Of a stretch of 64,000 nucleotides of DNA, positions 24,788 through 32,850 are shown in pieces. The notes below the pieces were generated by a model. It was given only the letters and a program-made list of their open reading frames with translations, was not told the origin of the DNA and ran no database searches. The DNA is from Parvicella sp964387945 (lineage in GTDB: Bacteria > Bacteroidota > Bacteroidia > Flavobacteriales_D > Parvicellaceae): positions 1 to 64,000 of the forward strand of contig CAYLYX010000010.1 of assembly GCA_964387945.1 (NCBI GenBank), read 5' to 3'. Within the stretch, counting starts at the first letter, position 1. Every line of letters begins with the position of its first letter. The translations under genes were made by a program, and so were the position numbers.

Positions 24788-25753
24788 ATGTTAAAAATAG
24801 GAGTTGTTGGAGCTGGACATTTGGGAAAGATTCATTTGAAAATTTTAAAGGCGGCTGACTTTGCACAGTTGATTGGATTTTATGACGCTTCCGAGGAAGT
24901 TAGGAGACAAGTTCAGGAAGAGTTTGAGGTAAAGGCGTTTGATAGCTTAGATGAATTAATTGGACAAGTTGACGCCATTGATATTGTCACTCCTACCATT
25001 ACGCATTTTGAGATTGCTCAGCAAGCAATGCGTAACGTGAAGCATGTTTTTGTTGAGAAGCCATTGACACAAACGCTTGAAGAGGCTAAAAAACTTATTG
25101 GGTTAGCTACGGAAGCGAATGTAAAAGTTCAGGTAGGTCATGTAGAAAGGTTTAATCCTGCATTTGTAGCGGTTCAAAAAGAGTTGAATGATCCGATGTT
25201 TATTGAAACGCATCGGCTAGCGTTGTTTAATCCTAGAGGTACAGATGTGTCTGTAGTACTAGATTTGATGATTCACGACATTGACGTGATTTTGAGCGTA
25301 GTCAATAGCAACGTGAAAAGCATTGCAGCAAGTGGTGTAGCTGTTGTAAGTGATACGCCAGATATTGCGAATGCAAGAATTGAGTTTGATAATGGTTGTG
25401 TGGCTAATATTACGGCCAGCAGAATGAGCATGAAGAACATGCGAAAGGCCAGGTTCTTTCAAAAGGACGCTTATGTTGCCGTGGATTTTCTGAATAAGGA
25501 AAAGGAGGTGATTAAAATGAAAGACGTTTCACCAGAAGCCATTGATCCTTTTGCGCTTACCATAGATTTGGGAGATAAAGGTCACAAGCAAATCGATGTG
25601 ATCAAAGAAGAAGTAGAACAAGTGAATGCAATTGAAGAAGAGTTGAAAGCATTTACAGAAGCGATTGTAAACGATTCGGAACCTCCTGTGAGTATTTCAG
25701 ACGGTGATCGTGCGCTTAGGGTGGCACTTGAAATCATGAAAAAAATTAGTTAG
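24788..25753 (+). CDS. Gfo/Idh/MocA family oxidoreductase
   Basis: 321 residues from ATG 24788 (upstream open frame overlaps the promoter box). N-terminal Rossmann fold with NAD(P) motif IGVVGAGHLGKIHLKIL (residues 4-20), then DAIDIVTPTITHFEI, HVFVEKPLTQTLEEAKKL with the family's EKP Lys, and QVGHVERFNPAF. The C-terminal sheet domain has LMIHDIDVILSV (catalytic His region). Such enzymes oxidise or reduce sugars, inositols or biliverdin; the substrate cannot be told from sequence. It ends convergently with the methyltransferase gene, overlapping it by 8 bases. Confidence 0.92.
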   Translation: MLKIGVVGAGHLGKIHLKILKAADFAQLIGFYDASEEVRRQVQEEFEVKAFDSLDELIGQVDAIDIVTPTITHFEIAQQAMRNVKHVFVEKPLTQTLEEAKKLIGLATEANVKVQVGHVERFNPAFVAVQKELNDPMFIETHRLALFNPRGTDVSVVLDLMIHDIDVILSVVNSNVKSIAASGVAVVSDTPDIANARIEFDNGCVANITASRMSMKNMRKARFFQKDAYVAVDFLNKEKEVIKMKDVSPEAIDPFALTIDLGDKGHKQIDVIKEEVEQVNAIEEELKAFTEAIVNDSEPPVSISDGDRALRVALEIMKKIS

Positions 25754-26303
25754 AACAACGGTAGACAAATGCTGGAGGTATATTAGCTGGCGTAAAGTCT
25801 ATTTTTACTTCTGCAAACCTTTCTTCTAATAGTTTCTTCGCATTCAGCGTATATTGGAACTGAATAAATTTTCCATCGTCTGATAGGCATTCTTTTGCAT
25901 TATCCAATATAGTTGTTTTCACGTCCATCGGAATAACGGTGAGCGGAAGTGAAGAAACTATGTAATCTGCCTTTTCAATGTTGTGTTCTTTCAGAACTTG
26001 ATCGATTCGTTCAGCACTTGCGTTGATCAATTTTAGTCGGTGATCGCTGATTTCGGTCTTAATGTGCTCGTAAAAGTTAGGGTTTAGTTCAAAACTAAAC
26101 AGTTGGCAATCCGATTCCATTCTTTCTAGAATTCCTTTGGTAAAAATACCATTTCCAGGGCCTAGCTCTACGATGCATTTCGACTTACTGAAATCAATGG
26201 GTTTAAGCATTTTTCGCATAAGGAATTTCGAGCTGGGAGCAATTGCACCTACCTGCTTTTTTTCTTTAAAAAACTCCTTAATGAACTTTGCTTGTTTTGC
26301 CAA
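25746..26303 (-). CDS. SAM-dependent methyltransferase, phospholipid N-methyltransferase (PmtA)-like
   Basis: 185 residues. The start FIKEFFKEKKQVGAIAPSSK and the SAM motif CIVELGPGNGIFTKGILERM resemble the short bacterial phospholipid N-methyltransferases (COG3963), which methylate phosphatidylethanolamine. Motif IV region is DYIVSSLPLTVIPMDVK, near the SxLP found in the family. The true start is uncertain: the only nearby initiator is TTG at 26303, 20 bases after the promoter box at 26324-26331, which is the modal spacing. An rRNA dimethylase-like role is the alternative. No membrane segment is present; membrane association would be peripheral. Confidence 0.83.
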   Translation of the reverse strand: MAKQAKFIKEFFKEKKQVGAIAPSSKFLMRKMLKPIDFSKSKCIVELGPGNGIFTKGILERMESDCQLFSFELNPNFYEHIKTEISDHRLKLINASAERIDQVLKEHNIEKADYIVSSLPLTVIPMDVKTTILDNAKECLSDDGKFIQFQYTLNAKKLLEERFAEVKIDFTPANIPPAFVYRCSN

Positions 26304-26323
26304 TGCGTCAAAATTTACGGCTA

Positions 26324-26331
26324 CAAAAATA
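26324..26331 (-). promoter_or_regulatory. TAnnTTTG promoter element before the methyltransferase gene
   Basis: Reads TATTTTTG on the minus strand, 20 bases before the TTG start at 26303; the spacing supports this unusual start. Confidence 0.5.
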
Positions 26332-26418
26332 GTTTTTCAATCAGGTGATCGCATCCTACATAGTCAAAAGTTTTGCACAATCCTTGCAGTCACAATTATG
26401 AATCTATCTATAATTAAG

Positions 26419-26426
26419 TACATTTG
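26419..26426 (+). promoter_or_regulatory. TAnnTTTG promoter element before the PD40 protein operon
   Basis: Exact TACATTTG, 21 bases before the ATG at 26448. Confidence 0.6.
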
Positions 26427-26447
26427 TTGACTAAATTTCACTAAATA

Positions 26448-27998
26448 ATGAAACGATCTATCCTTATTGTATTTGCTGTTATTCTGACACTTGGAACCTA
26501 TGGGCAGGACAAGAAGTTGGCTACAGACTTGTTTGAAGTGGGAAATTTTGAAGAAGCTTTAGAAGAATATCTCTTGCTGGTTGAAGAGGAGCCAGATAAC
26601 ATTGAGTACAACTACAATTTAGCGGTATGCTACCTAAATACCAACATTGACAAATCCTTAGCGATTGCTCCTTTGGAGAAAGTAACGGAAAATCCAAAAA
26701 TCATTGCAGATGCTTACTATTTGCTGGGTAGGGCATATCATTTTGGCTACCAGTTTGACCAAGCCATTGAGGCGTATAACAAATTTATTGCAACAGGAAA
26801 AGGGTCAGATTTAAATCAAGCTAATGTAGGTAAGCAAATTGAGTATTGCGAGAATGCTCGGGAGTTGATGAAGTTCCCAAAAAGTGTAGATTTCGAAAAT
26901 CTTGGTCCACAGATTAATTCGCGTTACGCAGATTATTTTCCATTTGTGCCGAGAGACGAGAAGTTTGTGATTTTTAATTCCAACCGAGAAGACCGTAATC
27001 GTGAGCCTATGCTAAATGGAGCTTACTTACCGACTATCTATATCTCGTACGTGAAAGATGGAAAATTCACTGAAGCTGTTGAAGTTCCAGGGGTAAAAGG
27101 AAGTAGTGAGTTAAAGCAAGAAATTGTAGGGTTGAATGGTGATGGAACAAAAGCCGTGATGTATTTCGAGGATTTTAACTTTGAAGGCGATCTTTATGAG
27201 AGTGGTGTGGAAGGTAAGGGAGTGAAAGAACCACGTATTTTACCGGATGTAATTAATTCCAAGAAGTATACAGAGATTGCGGGTTGTTTTACCGATGACA
27301 ATCAAAAGTTTTACTTCGCCAGCAATCGTCCTGGAGGTTATGGAGGTGTTGATATCTACATGTGTCAGCGTTTGCCAAATGGAAATTGGAGCATGGCGCA
27401 GAACTTAGGTCCAACAATCAACACTTCAGAAGATGAGGATTTTCCAAACATTTCGCCAGACGGAGAATATTTGTTTTTCTCTTCCAAGGGACATGCAAGT
27501 ATGGGAGGTTATGACATTTTTAGAGCTGAGTGGGATGATGTTAAACGCAAGTTTACCAAAGTGCAAAACATGGGTTATCCCATCAACACGCCTGAGGATA
27601 ACATGAACTTCAGAATGTCTGAAACTGGAAAGTACGGCTATATTTCTGCCGTAAGAGCAGGAGGCTATGGAGATAAGGATATTTATCGGGTTAACTTCAA
27701 AGATATTGAACCTCGATATACTGTGATTCGAGGAACCGTTACGAATACACTTGATAAACGTTTCGAAGACATTTTTATTCAAGTGGTGGACGCAGAAACC
27801 GATGAGATCTTTGGAGATTATCTGCCCAATGAAAAAACCAATCGTTATGTGATTATTTTACCTCCGGGTAACTACTACCTATACGTTGCAGCCTTTGGTT
27901 ACCAAGAGATTTTTGAAGATGTGGAGATTTTGGACAAATCCTCATTTAAGTCGTTTATCGACTGGGATTTTGTCATGGAGCCGAACGAAGAAGAGTAA
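26448..27998 (+). CDS. TPR / PD40 beta-propeller protein, exported
   Basis: 516 residues with signal peptide (MKRSILIVFAVILTLGTYGQ). TPR-like repeats lie at about residues 20-130 (FEEALEEYLLLVEEEPDNIE, AYYLLGRAYHFGYQFDQAIE). PD40 propeller repeats lie at about 145-420 (KFYFASNRPGGYGGVDIYMC, FPNISPDGEYLFFSSKG, GGYGDKDIYRVNF). A carboxypeptidase-regulatory-like beta domain is at about 425-505 (VIRGTVTNTLDKRF). The architecture is that of PorE-like envelope proteins of the T9SS, but the C-terminal OmpA peptidoglycan-binding domain is absent. The stop overlaps the rhomboid gene start (TAATG), so they are coupled. Confidence 0.88.
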   Translation: MKRSILIVFAVILTLGTYGQDKKLATDLFEVGNFEEALEEYLLLVEEEPDNIEYNYNLAVCYLNTNIDKSLAIAPLEKVTENPKIIADAYYLLGRAYHFGYQFDQAIEAYNKFIATGKGSDLNQANVGKQIEYCENARELMKFPKSVDFENLGPQINSRYADYFPFVPRDEKFVIFNSNREDRNREPMLNGAYLPTIYISYVKDGKFTEAVEVPGVKGSSELKQEIVGLNGDGTKAVMYFEDFNFEGDLYESGVEGKGVKEPRILPDVINSKKYTEIAGCFTDDNQKFYFASNRPGGYGGVDIYMCQRLPNGNWSMAQNLGPTINTSEDEDFPNISPDGEYLFFSSKGHASMGGYDIFRAEWDDVKRKFTKVQNMGYPINTPEDNMNFRMSETGKYGYISAVRAGGYGDKDIYRVNFKDIEPRYTVIRGTVTNTLDKRFEDIFIQVVDAETDEIFGDYLPNEKTNRYVIILPPGNYYLYVAAFGYQEIFEDVEILDKSSFKSFIDWDFVMEPNEEE

Positions 27999-28612
27999 TG
28001 AGTATCACCGTTATCATTGTAGTATTGACAGTCGTGGTTTCCATCATGGCAATCAACGATAAAGACCTCAAGTATAAACTGACTTTTTCACCCTATTCCG
28101 TAAAGCACCACAACCGTTGGTGGCTCGTTTTTACGCACGGTGTGGTTCATGCCGATTATACTCACTTGGCTATGAATATGTTTACGCTTTATTTTTTGGG
28201 AGAAGGGGTGGAATATTTTATGATGGGGTACTTTGGCTCAAAAGGAGCCTTGTTATATGTTCTATTATACTTGGGAGGTTTGGCTTTTGCTACAGTACCA
28301 GCATTTGTTAAGCATAGTGAGGATCCGGGTTACCTTTCATTGGGGGCTTCTGGAGCAGTGAGCGCAGTAGTCTTTGCTTTTATCATGTTTGCTCCCTTAG
28401 AAAAGCTTTACATCTATGGAGCGATTCCGATCCCTGGGATTTTGGTGGGAGTCGGGTTTTTGATTTTTGAATCCTATGCCAATCGGCACCAAAGAACAAA
28501 TATTGCTCATGATGCGCACTTGGCTGGCGCCATTTTTGGAGCATTATTTCTGGTGGTTGTAGATTATCGTATTGCTATTCATTTTGTCAATGAAATCACA
28601 TCAATTTTTTAA
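27998..28612 (+). CDS. Rhomboid family intramembrane serine protease
   Basis: 204 residues with six predicted membrane spans. The active-site elements are intact: HxxxN in span 2 (His56...Asn60 in THLAMNMFTLYF), catalytic Ser118 in SLGASGAVSA, and His174 in HDAHLAGAIFG. Rhomboids cleave substrates within the membrane; the substrate here is unknown. The ATG shares a base with the stop of the PD40 protein, and the truncated haemoglobin gene follows 3 bases after the stop, so these genes form an operon. Confidence 0.93.
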   Translation: MSITVIIVVLTVVVSIMAINDKDLKYKLTFSPYSVKHHNRWWLVFTHGVVHADYTHLAMNMFTLYFLGEGVEYFMMGYFGSKGALLYVLLYLGGLAFATVPAFVKHSEDPGYLSLGASGAVSAVVFAFIMFAPLEKLYIYGAIPIPGILVGVGFLIFESYANRHQRTNIAHDAHLAGAIFGALFLVVVDYRIAIHFVNEITSIF

Positions 28613-28615
28613 GAC

Positions 28616-29002
28616 ATGAAAGACATTGAAGGGATAGAAGACATTAAGGTTTTTGTTAATGCTTTTTATGATTTGGTGCGACAAGACGACCTGCTGGGAC
28701 CTATCTTTGAAAAAAAGTTGGGCGGACACTGGGATCATCATTTGGAGAAAATGTACAACTTCTGGAACACAATATTATTCAGCAAAGGGAGTTATAAAGG
28801 TAGTCCTTACCAAAAGCATGAGGCTCTACCTGTGCGGCAAGAACATTTTGATCGATGGTTAGAATTGTTTGAAAAGGTTCTGAATCAAAATTTTGAAGGA
28901 AAGCAAACAGAAGAGGCAATTCAACGGGCAAAAATAATTGGTTGGACTTTTTGGAGTAAAATCGCTCAATATCAGTCGGCCAATGGTGAAAAGAGTCTTT
29001 AA
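28616..29002 (+). CDS. Group III truncated haemoglobin
   Basis: 128 residues, family length. The 2-on-2 globin core is recognisable: FVNAFYDLVRQDDLLGPIFE in helices A-B (Tyr18 at or near the B10 position), HWDHHLEKMYNFWNTILF, GSPYQKHEALPVRQEHFDRW (proximal His77), and WTFWSKIAQY. Function in the group is debated: peroxide, NO or oxygen chemistry in the cytoplasm. It follows the rhomboid gene after 3 bases and overlaps the next gene by 20 bases. Confidence 0.94.
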   Translation: MKDIEGIEDIKVFVNAFYDLVRQDDLLGPIFEKKLGGHWDHHLEKMYNFWNTILFSKGSYKGSPYQKHEALPVRQEHFDRWLELFEKVLNQNFEGKQTEEAIQRAKIIGWTFWSKIAQYQSANGEKSL

Positions 29003-29666
29003 ATCAGTTCTGGTTAGTTTCGAAATGTTTTTCGGCTTACTGTCGCTTTATGTGATCTACTTTTTAGTGATGATGCAAATTCCCGTGAATTCAGATTATG
29101 CCTACAGTGAAGACGAAATCCAGTTTTTTGTTATTTCCAACGGTGTTCATACGGATATTTGTCTTCCGGTGAGGAATGATGTGCACGATTGGTCGGAATT
29201 GATTGCTACGCAAGATTTTCAAGGTGTAAAAGGTTCACCAGAATACATCGGAATTGGCTGGGGAGACAAAGGTTTTTACCTCGAAACCCCCACTTGGGCA
29301 GATTTGAAGGTTTCTACGGCATTAAACGCTATTTTCTTGCCCTCATCCACCGCAATGCATATTACATACTATCAACAACAACCTCGTGAGTCAGATCGTG
29401 TAGTGCGTTGCAGCATGGATCGAGAGGAATACCTTAGGTTGATTGAGTACGTCAACGCTTCATTCGAAAGGAGTGCAGAGCAAGTAGATGTTCAGTTGAT
29501 AGCAGGAAAAGGCTATCACCTCAACGATAACTTCTATGAAGCGAAAGGTAGTTATTGGGGGTTCAAAACCTGCAATACTTGGACCAATGATGCATTAAAA
29601 GTAGCAGGGGTAAAAACTTCGCTGCATGCGCTTTTCGAACCGGGAATCATGCGCTGGATTCATTAA
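28983..29666 (+). CDS. TIGR02117 (DUF2459) family membrane-anchored protein
   Basis: 227 residues from ATG 28983, overlapping the haemoglobin gene by 20 bases; an upstream in-frame start would overlap more. An N-terminal membrane anchor (VLVSFEMFFGLLSLYVIYFL) is followed by an exported domain typical of the family: VISNGVHTDICLPV, YIGIGWGDKGFYLETPTWAD, LPSSTAMHITYY and SYWGFKTCNTWTNDAL with conserved Cys, Asn and Trp. These proteins were once called urease-associated without evidence of such a role; a papain-like hydrolase relationship has been suggested. Function unknown. Confidence 0.88.
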   Translation: MVKRVFKSVLVSFEMFFGLLSLYVIYFLVMMQIPVNSDYAYSEDEIQFFVISNGVHTDICLPVRNDVHDWSELIATQDFQGVKGSPEYIGIGWGDKGFYLETPTWADLKVSTALNAIFLPSSTAMHITYYQQQPRESDRVVRCSMDREEYLRLIEYVNASFERSAEQVDVQLIAGKGYHLNDNFYEAKGSYWGFKTCNTWTNDALKVAGVKTSLHALFEPGIMRWIH

Positions 29667-29722
29667 CAATTTAATGTTGGCACAGAATTTACAGGGTTAA
29701 TTATACCAACGAGGAGATTAAT

Positions 29723-29730
29723 TAGGTTTG
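29723..29730 (+). promoter_or_regulatory. TAnnTTTG promoter element very close to the NlpC/P60 start
   Basis: Exact TAGGTTTG, only 6 bases before the ATG at 29737. Confidence 0.45.
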
Positions 29731-29736
29731 TACAGG

Positions 29737-30633
29737 ATGAATTGTGTCAGAGTCATACTATTATTTTTTGGTGTTTTTTGGATGTTTACAACTTCTGCTC
29801 AAGACAAGAAGTTAGATAAACTGGAAATGCTTTACGATCAAGGGCACTATAAAATTGTCTACAAACGATCTGGAAAACTCATGACCAAGGACGAGTATAA
29901 AAACCATCCTTCACCCGTGGTGTTTCATGCTTTGGCAGAGTATCAATTGAGTAGAATAAATAGCAAGTTCTCATCCTCTAATGCCATTTACGACTACGAA
30001 AAGTTCATGGAGATGGATTCCACTCAGTATTATCAAAAGGCTTACGGAAACTATATCTACGATATGAAAATGGGAATCTCAGAAGAGATTCAGCAGTTGA
30101 ACCAGCAAGGACATAAAGATAAAGCGCAGATTAAGTACGATACCTATAATCGCTTGTTTGGGAATATTGCTGATTTCGAAGAATTGACCACCGTAGAGCC
30201 TGAGGTGGAAGAGCCGCCCACGCCCATTGCTTCAGCTTCATCTGGAACGATTCGCGATGGATTGATCAAAGAAGCCGAGAAGCACATTGGAATTCCTTAC
30301 AAATATGGAGGTGTTTCTCCAAGTGGATTTGATTGCTCTGGATTTACGCAGTACGTTTTCAGTAAGAATGGAATGGGCATCCCACGCACTGCTGGGTCGC
30401 AAGCAGTTGCCTACGAGAAAGTTAAACTCAAAGATGCAAAACGTGGAGATTTGGTGTTTTTTGGTCGAAACAAGAACGAAATCAGCCATGTGGGAATCGT
30501 TTACAGCAATGGTGCCGAAGGACTTAAGATGATTCACGCCTCTTCGAGTAGAGGAATTATGATTTCCAATGTAGATAAAGATCCTTATTGGAATCCGAAG
30601 TTACAATACACCGTTAGAGTCGTTAAAGAATGA
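29737..30633 (+). CDS. NlpC/P60 (C40) family cell-wall hydrolase
   Basis: 298 residues from ATG 29737, with a signal peptide (MNCVRVILLFFGVFWMFTTSAQ, read in two parts). An N-terminal helical region of about 150 residues (TPR-like, with YDYEKFMEMDSTQYYQKAYG) leads to an acidic, Pro-rich linker (VEEPPTPIASASSGTIRDG). The C-terminal domain is NlpC/P60 with catalytic Cys in PSGFDCSGFTQYVF, His in ISHVGIVYS and the third polar His in KMIHASSSRGI. It cleaves peptide stems of peptidoglycan (D-gamma-Glu-DAP bond in the family). The stop overlaps the amidase start by 4 bases (ATGA), so both wall hydrolases are co-expressed. Confidence 0.93.
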   Translation: MNCVRVILLFFGVFWMFTTSAQDKKLDKLEMLYDQGHYKIVYKRSGKLMTKDEYKNHPSPVVFHALAEYQLSRINSKFSSSNAIYDYEKFMEMDSTQYYQKAYGNYIYDMKMGISEEIQQLNQQGHKDKAQIKYDTYNRLFGNIADFEELTTVEPEVEEPPTPIASASSGTIRDGLIKEAEKHIGIPYKYGGVSPSGFDCSGFTQYVFSKNGMGIPRTAGSQAVAYEKVKLKDAKRGDLVFFGRNKNEISHVGIVYSNGAEGLKMIHASSSRGIMISNVDKDPYWNPKLQYTVRVVKE

Positions 30634-31550
30634 GAGGGTATTTACTAGTCATATTGTTGGCTTTCTTCTTTTCTGGAGTTGCTCAGGAAGGAGAAGAAAA
30701 ACTGATTGTAATTATCGATGCAGGTCATGGGGGAAATGATCCAGGCAATCTTCATCAAACCAAAGGAAATCTGGATGAAAAAGACCTAAACCTGGCGATG
30801 GCAATGAAGCTGGGCGGTTATATCGATCAATTTTTGGGACATAAAATAGAGGTGGTGTATACGCGCACAGAGGATGTATTTGTTGAGTTAGACGATCGCG
30901 TAAAGAAAGCCAATGATTTGAATGCAGCCTATTTTATTTCCATACATTGTAACGCCTCGGATAACAAGGAAATTCATGGCGCAGAAACGCACATTCATCT
31001 CAAAGAGAGCAAAACGAGCAGTAAGTTGGCGCACATGATTCAGGATCAGTTCAAGAATAGAGCTGCTCGATTTAGTAGAGGCGTAAAACTTAAGAACGAT
31101 CGGTTGTACAACCTCTATGTGTTAAAGGAAACAAAAATGCCGGCTGTACTGGTTGAAACGGGTTTTATGACCAACGAACAAGAAGAGGGTTATCTCAATT
31201 CGGATTACGGGCAAGACCTTTTGATGTCGGCTGTTTTCAGAGCTTTTCGAGATTTCGTGAAGCAAAAGCATGACATTGACATGCAAACGCCTAACGAAGA
31301 AGTAGCAGAGGAAAACGAACCCGTTTGGAAGATCCAAATTATGGCTTCCACTGGGCCGGTAGCACTTGAGAATCCAGACTTCCTTAGTGTGAATGCTCCA
31401 GTAGAAGAGTTGATCATTCAAAACCCAAATTCGGCTTACAACTACAAGTACTATGTGGGGGCATATGCCGACAAAAAAGAAGCCAAAAACAAGCTCAAAG
31501 AGATTAAAGATGGTGTCTTTAAAGATGCCTTTCTGGTGAAGTTTGAATAA
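30630..31550 (+). CDS. N-acetylmuramoyl-L-alanine amidase (Amidase_3) with SPOR-like tail
   Basis: 306 residues with signal peptide (MRGYLLVILLAFFFSGVAQ). Zinc amidase domain at about residues 20-215: first His in IIDAGHGGNDPG, Glu in GNLDEKDLNLAMAMKL, second His in YFISIHCNASDN and Glu in VLVETGFMTNEQE. The C-terminal 80 residues (VWKIQIMASTGPVAL... YKYYVGAYADKKEAKNKLKE) read like a SPOR repeat, which binds denuded glycan at division sites. Role: separation of daughter cells. It overlaps the NlpC/P60 gene by 4 bases. Confidence 0.95.
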   Translation: MRGYLLVILLAFFFSGVAQEGEEKLIVIIDAGHGGNDPGNLHQTKGNLDEKDLNLAMAMKLGGYIDQFLGHKIEVVYTRTEDVFVELDDRVKKANDLNAAYFISIHCNASDNKEIHGAETHIHLKESKTSSKLAHMIQDQFKNRAARFSRGVKLKNDRLYNLYVLKETKMPAVLVETGFMTNEQEEGYLNSDYGQDLLMSAVFRAFRDFVKQKHDIDMQTPNEEVAEENEPVWKIQIMASTGPVALENPDFLSVNAPVEELIIQNPNSAYNYKYYVGAYADKKEAKNKLKEIKDGVFKDAFLVKFE

Positions 31551-31571
31551 TGACCAGGCTATCCTGGAGGG

Positions 31572-31949
31572 TTAATTTGAGTCCGTTGTGTTGGTGCTAG
31601 TTTTTCGATAAAACCAATAGGATGCAATCAGTAGAACTAGGGGAGCGATTGGACCGTAGATTTCTTCGTCTCCAGCCAAGCCATGAGCAATTATAGCCAA
31701 TAACAGATCTATAGCAAATCCGAGAAAAGCTAGTTGTTTAAGTAGAGGAACCTTAATTAGCCATATCGTAGCGATACCAAGAATTTTGGCAATAGCTAAT
31801 GGGTAGATGATTTCGGGCGGAACTCCCAGGTGGACGAACATGTCATGAACCATTTCATATTTTACGAAATACATGATGGCTCCCATTAGAATAATTACGC
31901 TGAAAAGGCTTACTAAAATGGTGTAAATGATTAAATCTCTTTTTTTCAT
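31572..31949 (-). CDS. DoxX-like membrane protein
   Basis: 125 residues with four predicted membrane spans (IIYTILVSLFSVIILMGAIM, IIYPLAIAKILGIATIWLIK, QLAFLGFAIDLLLAIIAHGL, APLVLLIASYWFY), matching DoxX-like proteins. Between spans 1 and 2 is the usual HLGVPPEIIYPLAI segment. Function of these proteins is poorly known (redox stress or quinone-linked). It is divergent from an HxlR-type regulator gene with operator-like palindromes between them, the standard pairing in which HxlR represses the doxX gene under electrophile stress. Confidence 0.87.
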   Translation of the reverse strand: MKKRDLIIYTILVSLFSVIILMGAIMYFVKYEMVHDMFVHLGVPPEIIYPLAIAKILGIATIWLIKVPLLKQLAFLGFAIDLLLAIIAHGLAGDEEIYGPIAPLVLLIASYWFYRKTSTNTTDSN

Positions 31950-31974
31950 GGTTTATTTTTTTCGATTTGTTTGG

Positions 31975-31982
31975 CAAACATA
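31975..31982 (-). promoter_or_regulatory. TAnnTTTG promoter element before doxX-like gene
   Basis: Reads TATGTTTG on the minus strand, 25 bases before the ATG at 31949. The palindrome at 31994-32009 covers the expected -33 region. Confidence 0.6.
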
Positions 31983-31993
31983 GCCTGAATGGT

Positions 31994-32009
31994 TTACTTT
32001 GGGAAGTAA
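31994..32009. promoter_or_regulatory. Operator-like palindrome TTACTT-N4-AAGTAA (HxlR/YodB type)
   Basis: Perfect 6-base arms around TGGG, i.e. TACT-N6-AGTA, close to the TACT-N7-AGTA boxes known for Bacillus HxlR-family repressors such as YodB. It sits 11 bases upstream of the doxX -7 element and 37 bases before the hxlR ATG, where a bound repressor could control both genes. Confidence 0.5.
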
Positions 32010-32025
32010 CTATAAAAAATATAGT
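32009..32025. promoter_or_regulatory. Second inverted repeat ACTATA-N5-TATAGT in the doxX/hxlR interval
   Basis: Perfect 6-base arms (32009-32014 and 32020-32025) around AAAAA, immediately adjoining the first palindrome. The right part TATAGTAGTAT (32020-32030) recurs as TATAGCAGTAT at 32038-32048, 18 bases further on, touching the hxlR start codon. Confidence 0.4.
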
Positions 32026-32046
32026 AGTATCCAAAAGTATAGCAGT

Positions 32047-32442
32047 ATGAAAAACAAAGATTCTGAGGGTAGTAAGGTTCCGTTGAATGAACACTACGGA
32101 AATTATATGGTTCCGGTGAGAGATGCACTAGAAGTCTTTAGTGGTAAATGGAAGATTCCGATTATTACAGCTCTAAATTTTTATGAGACCTGTGGATTCA
32201 AAGAACTAGAAAGAATTGTAGATGGGATTACTCCTAAAATGCTCTCAAAAGAGCTAAAATTCCTAGAAGATAATTTGCTCATTGTTAGGAAAGTGGAAGA
32301 CACTCGTCCAGTGACAGTAACCTACAGTATTACCGAATATGGAAAAACATGTAAATCTGTAATGACCGAACTTTATCAATGGGGTGTGGAGCACAGACGA
32401 AGAGTCTTTAAAATTGAAGGAAAAACATGGGATGAATGTTAG
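32047..32442 (+). CDS. HxlR family winged-helix transcriptional regulator
   Basis: 131 residues from ATG 32047; a TTG start 16 codons earlier would lie inside the palindromes. HxlR core: VRDALEVFSGKWKIPIITAL (helix 1), FKELERIVDGITPKMLSKEL (recognition helix), VEDTRPVTVTYSITEYGKT (wing), and a C-terminal helix. It probably binds as a dimer to the inverted repeats just upstream. Cys residues occur at FYETCGF, GKTCKS and at the C-terminus, compatible with thiol or electrophile sensing as in YodB/HypR, but the N-terminal sensing Cys of YodB is not obvious. Likely target: the divergent doxX-like gene. Confidence 0.9.
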   Translation: MKNKDSEGSKVPLNEHYGNYMVPVRDALEVFSGKWKIPIITALNFYETCGFKELERIVDGITPKMLSKELKFLEDNLLIVRKVEDTRPVTVTYSITEYGKTCKSVMTELYQWGVEHRRRVFKIEGKTWDEC

Positions 32443-32486
32443 ATAGCCGAAACAGCAGCTGGAGAAATCGTTGAATCTTTTTTACG

Positions 32487-32807
32487 CTACACCTCAGCCT
32501 CTGGAATTTTCTTAATCAAATCAATATTCTGATTGTGCTGAGCGCTGTAAGACATAATGAGCGTGCCTTTTGTGCCATCGTTGGCTTCTATGGCAAAAAT
32601 AACCGTGTCATCTTGCGGATTGCTCATCCCTTCAAAACGGTAAATTTTGACAATCTTCAAGTCGGTAGGAAGGTATTTCTTTTTGGATTTATACCCGATG
32701 ATCTTGTCATCAATCGCTTTAAAATCCTCATCAAAACCTTCTTGGAGTAAGCCATTAGTGGCTTGCGAAAGTGTGTCATAATCGTTTTTGTACATTGTAA
32801 AAGGCAT
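32487..32807 (-). CDS. Small conserved protein of unknown function
   Basis: 106 residues (102 if the ATG at 32795 is used). The pattern YDTLSQATNGLLQEGFDEDF, KIVKIYRFEGMSNPQDDTVI, AIEANDGTKGTLIMSYSA matches from memory a short Bacteroidota family often carrying the label phosphoribosylpyrophosphate synthetase, although it has none of the PRPP synthetase motifs, so that name should not be trusted. It is soluble, alpha/beta, without signal peptide. It converges with hxlR. Function unknown. Confidence 0.75.
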   Translation of the reverse strand: MPFTMYKNDYDTLSQATNGLLQEGFDEDFKAIDDKIIGYKSKKKYLPTDLKIVKIYRFEGMSNPQDDTVIFAIEANDGTKGTLIMSYSAQHNQNIDLIKKIPEAEV

Positions 32808-32850
32808 TTCTTACAATTTACGGAATTTTAAGACACGAGTCAAGCTCTTA

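Noticed and set aside
31551..31571. Small CCAGG-CTAT-CCTGG hairpin between the amidase and doxX genes
   Set aside because: Only 5 bp with no T tract on either side; too weak to call a terminator.
32487..32807. Naming the 106-residue protein phosphoribosylpyrophosphate synthetase
   Set aside because: It is one third of the enzyme's length and lacks the PRPP-binding loop; the common label appears to be a transferred error.
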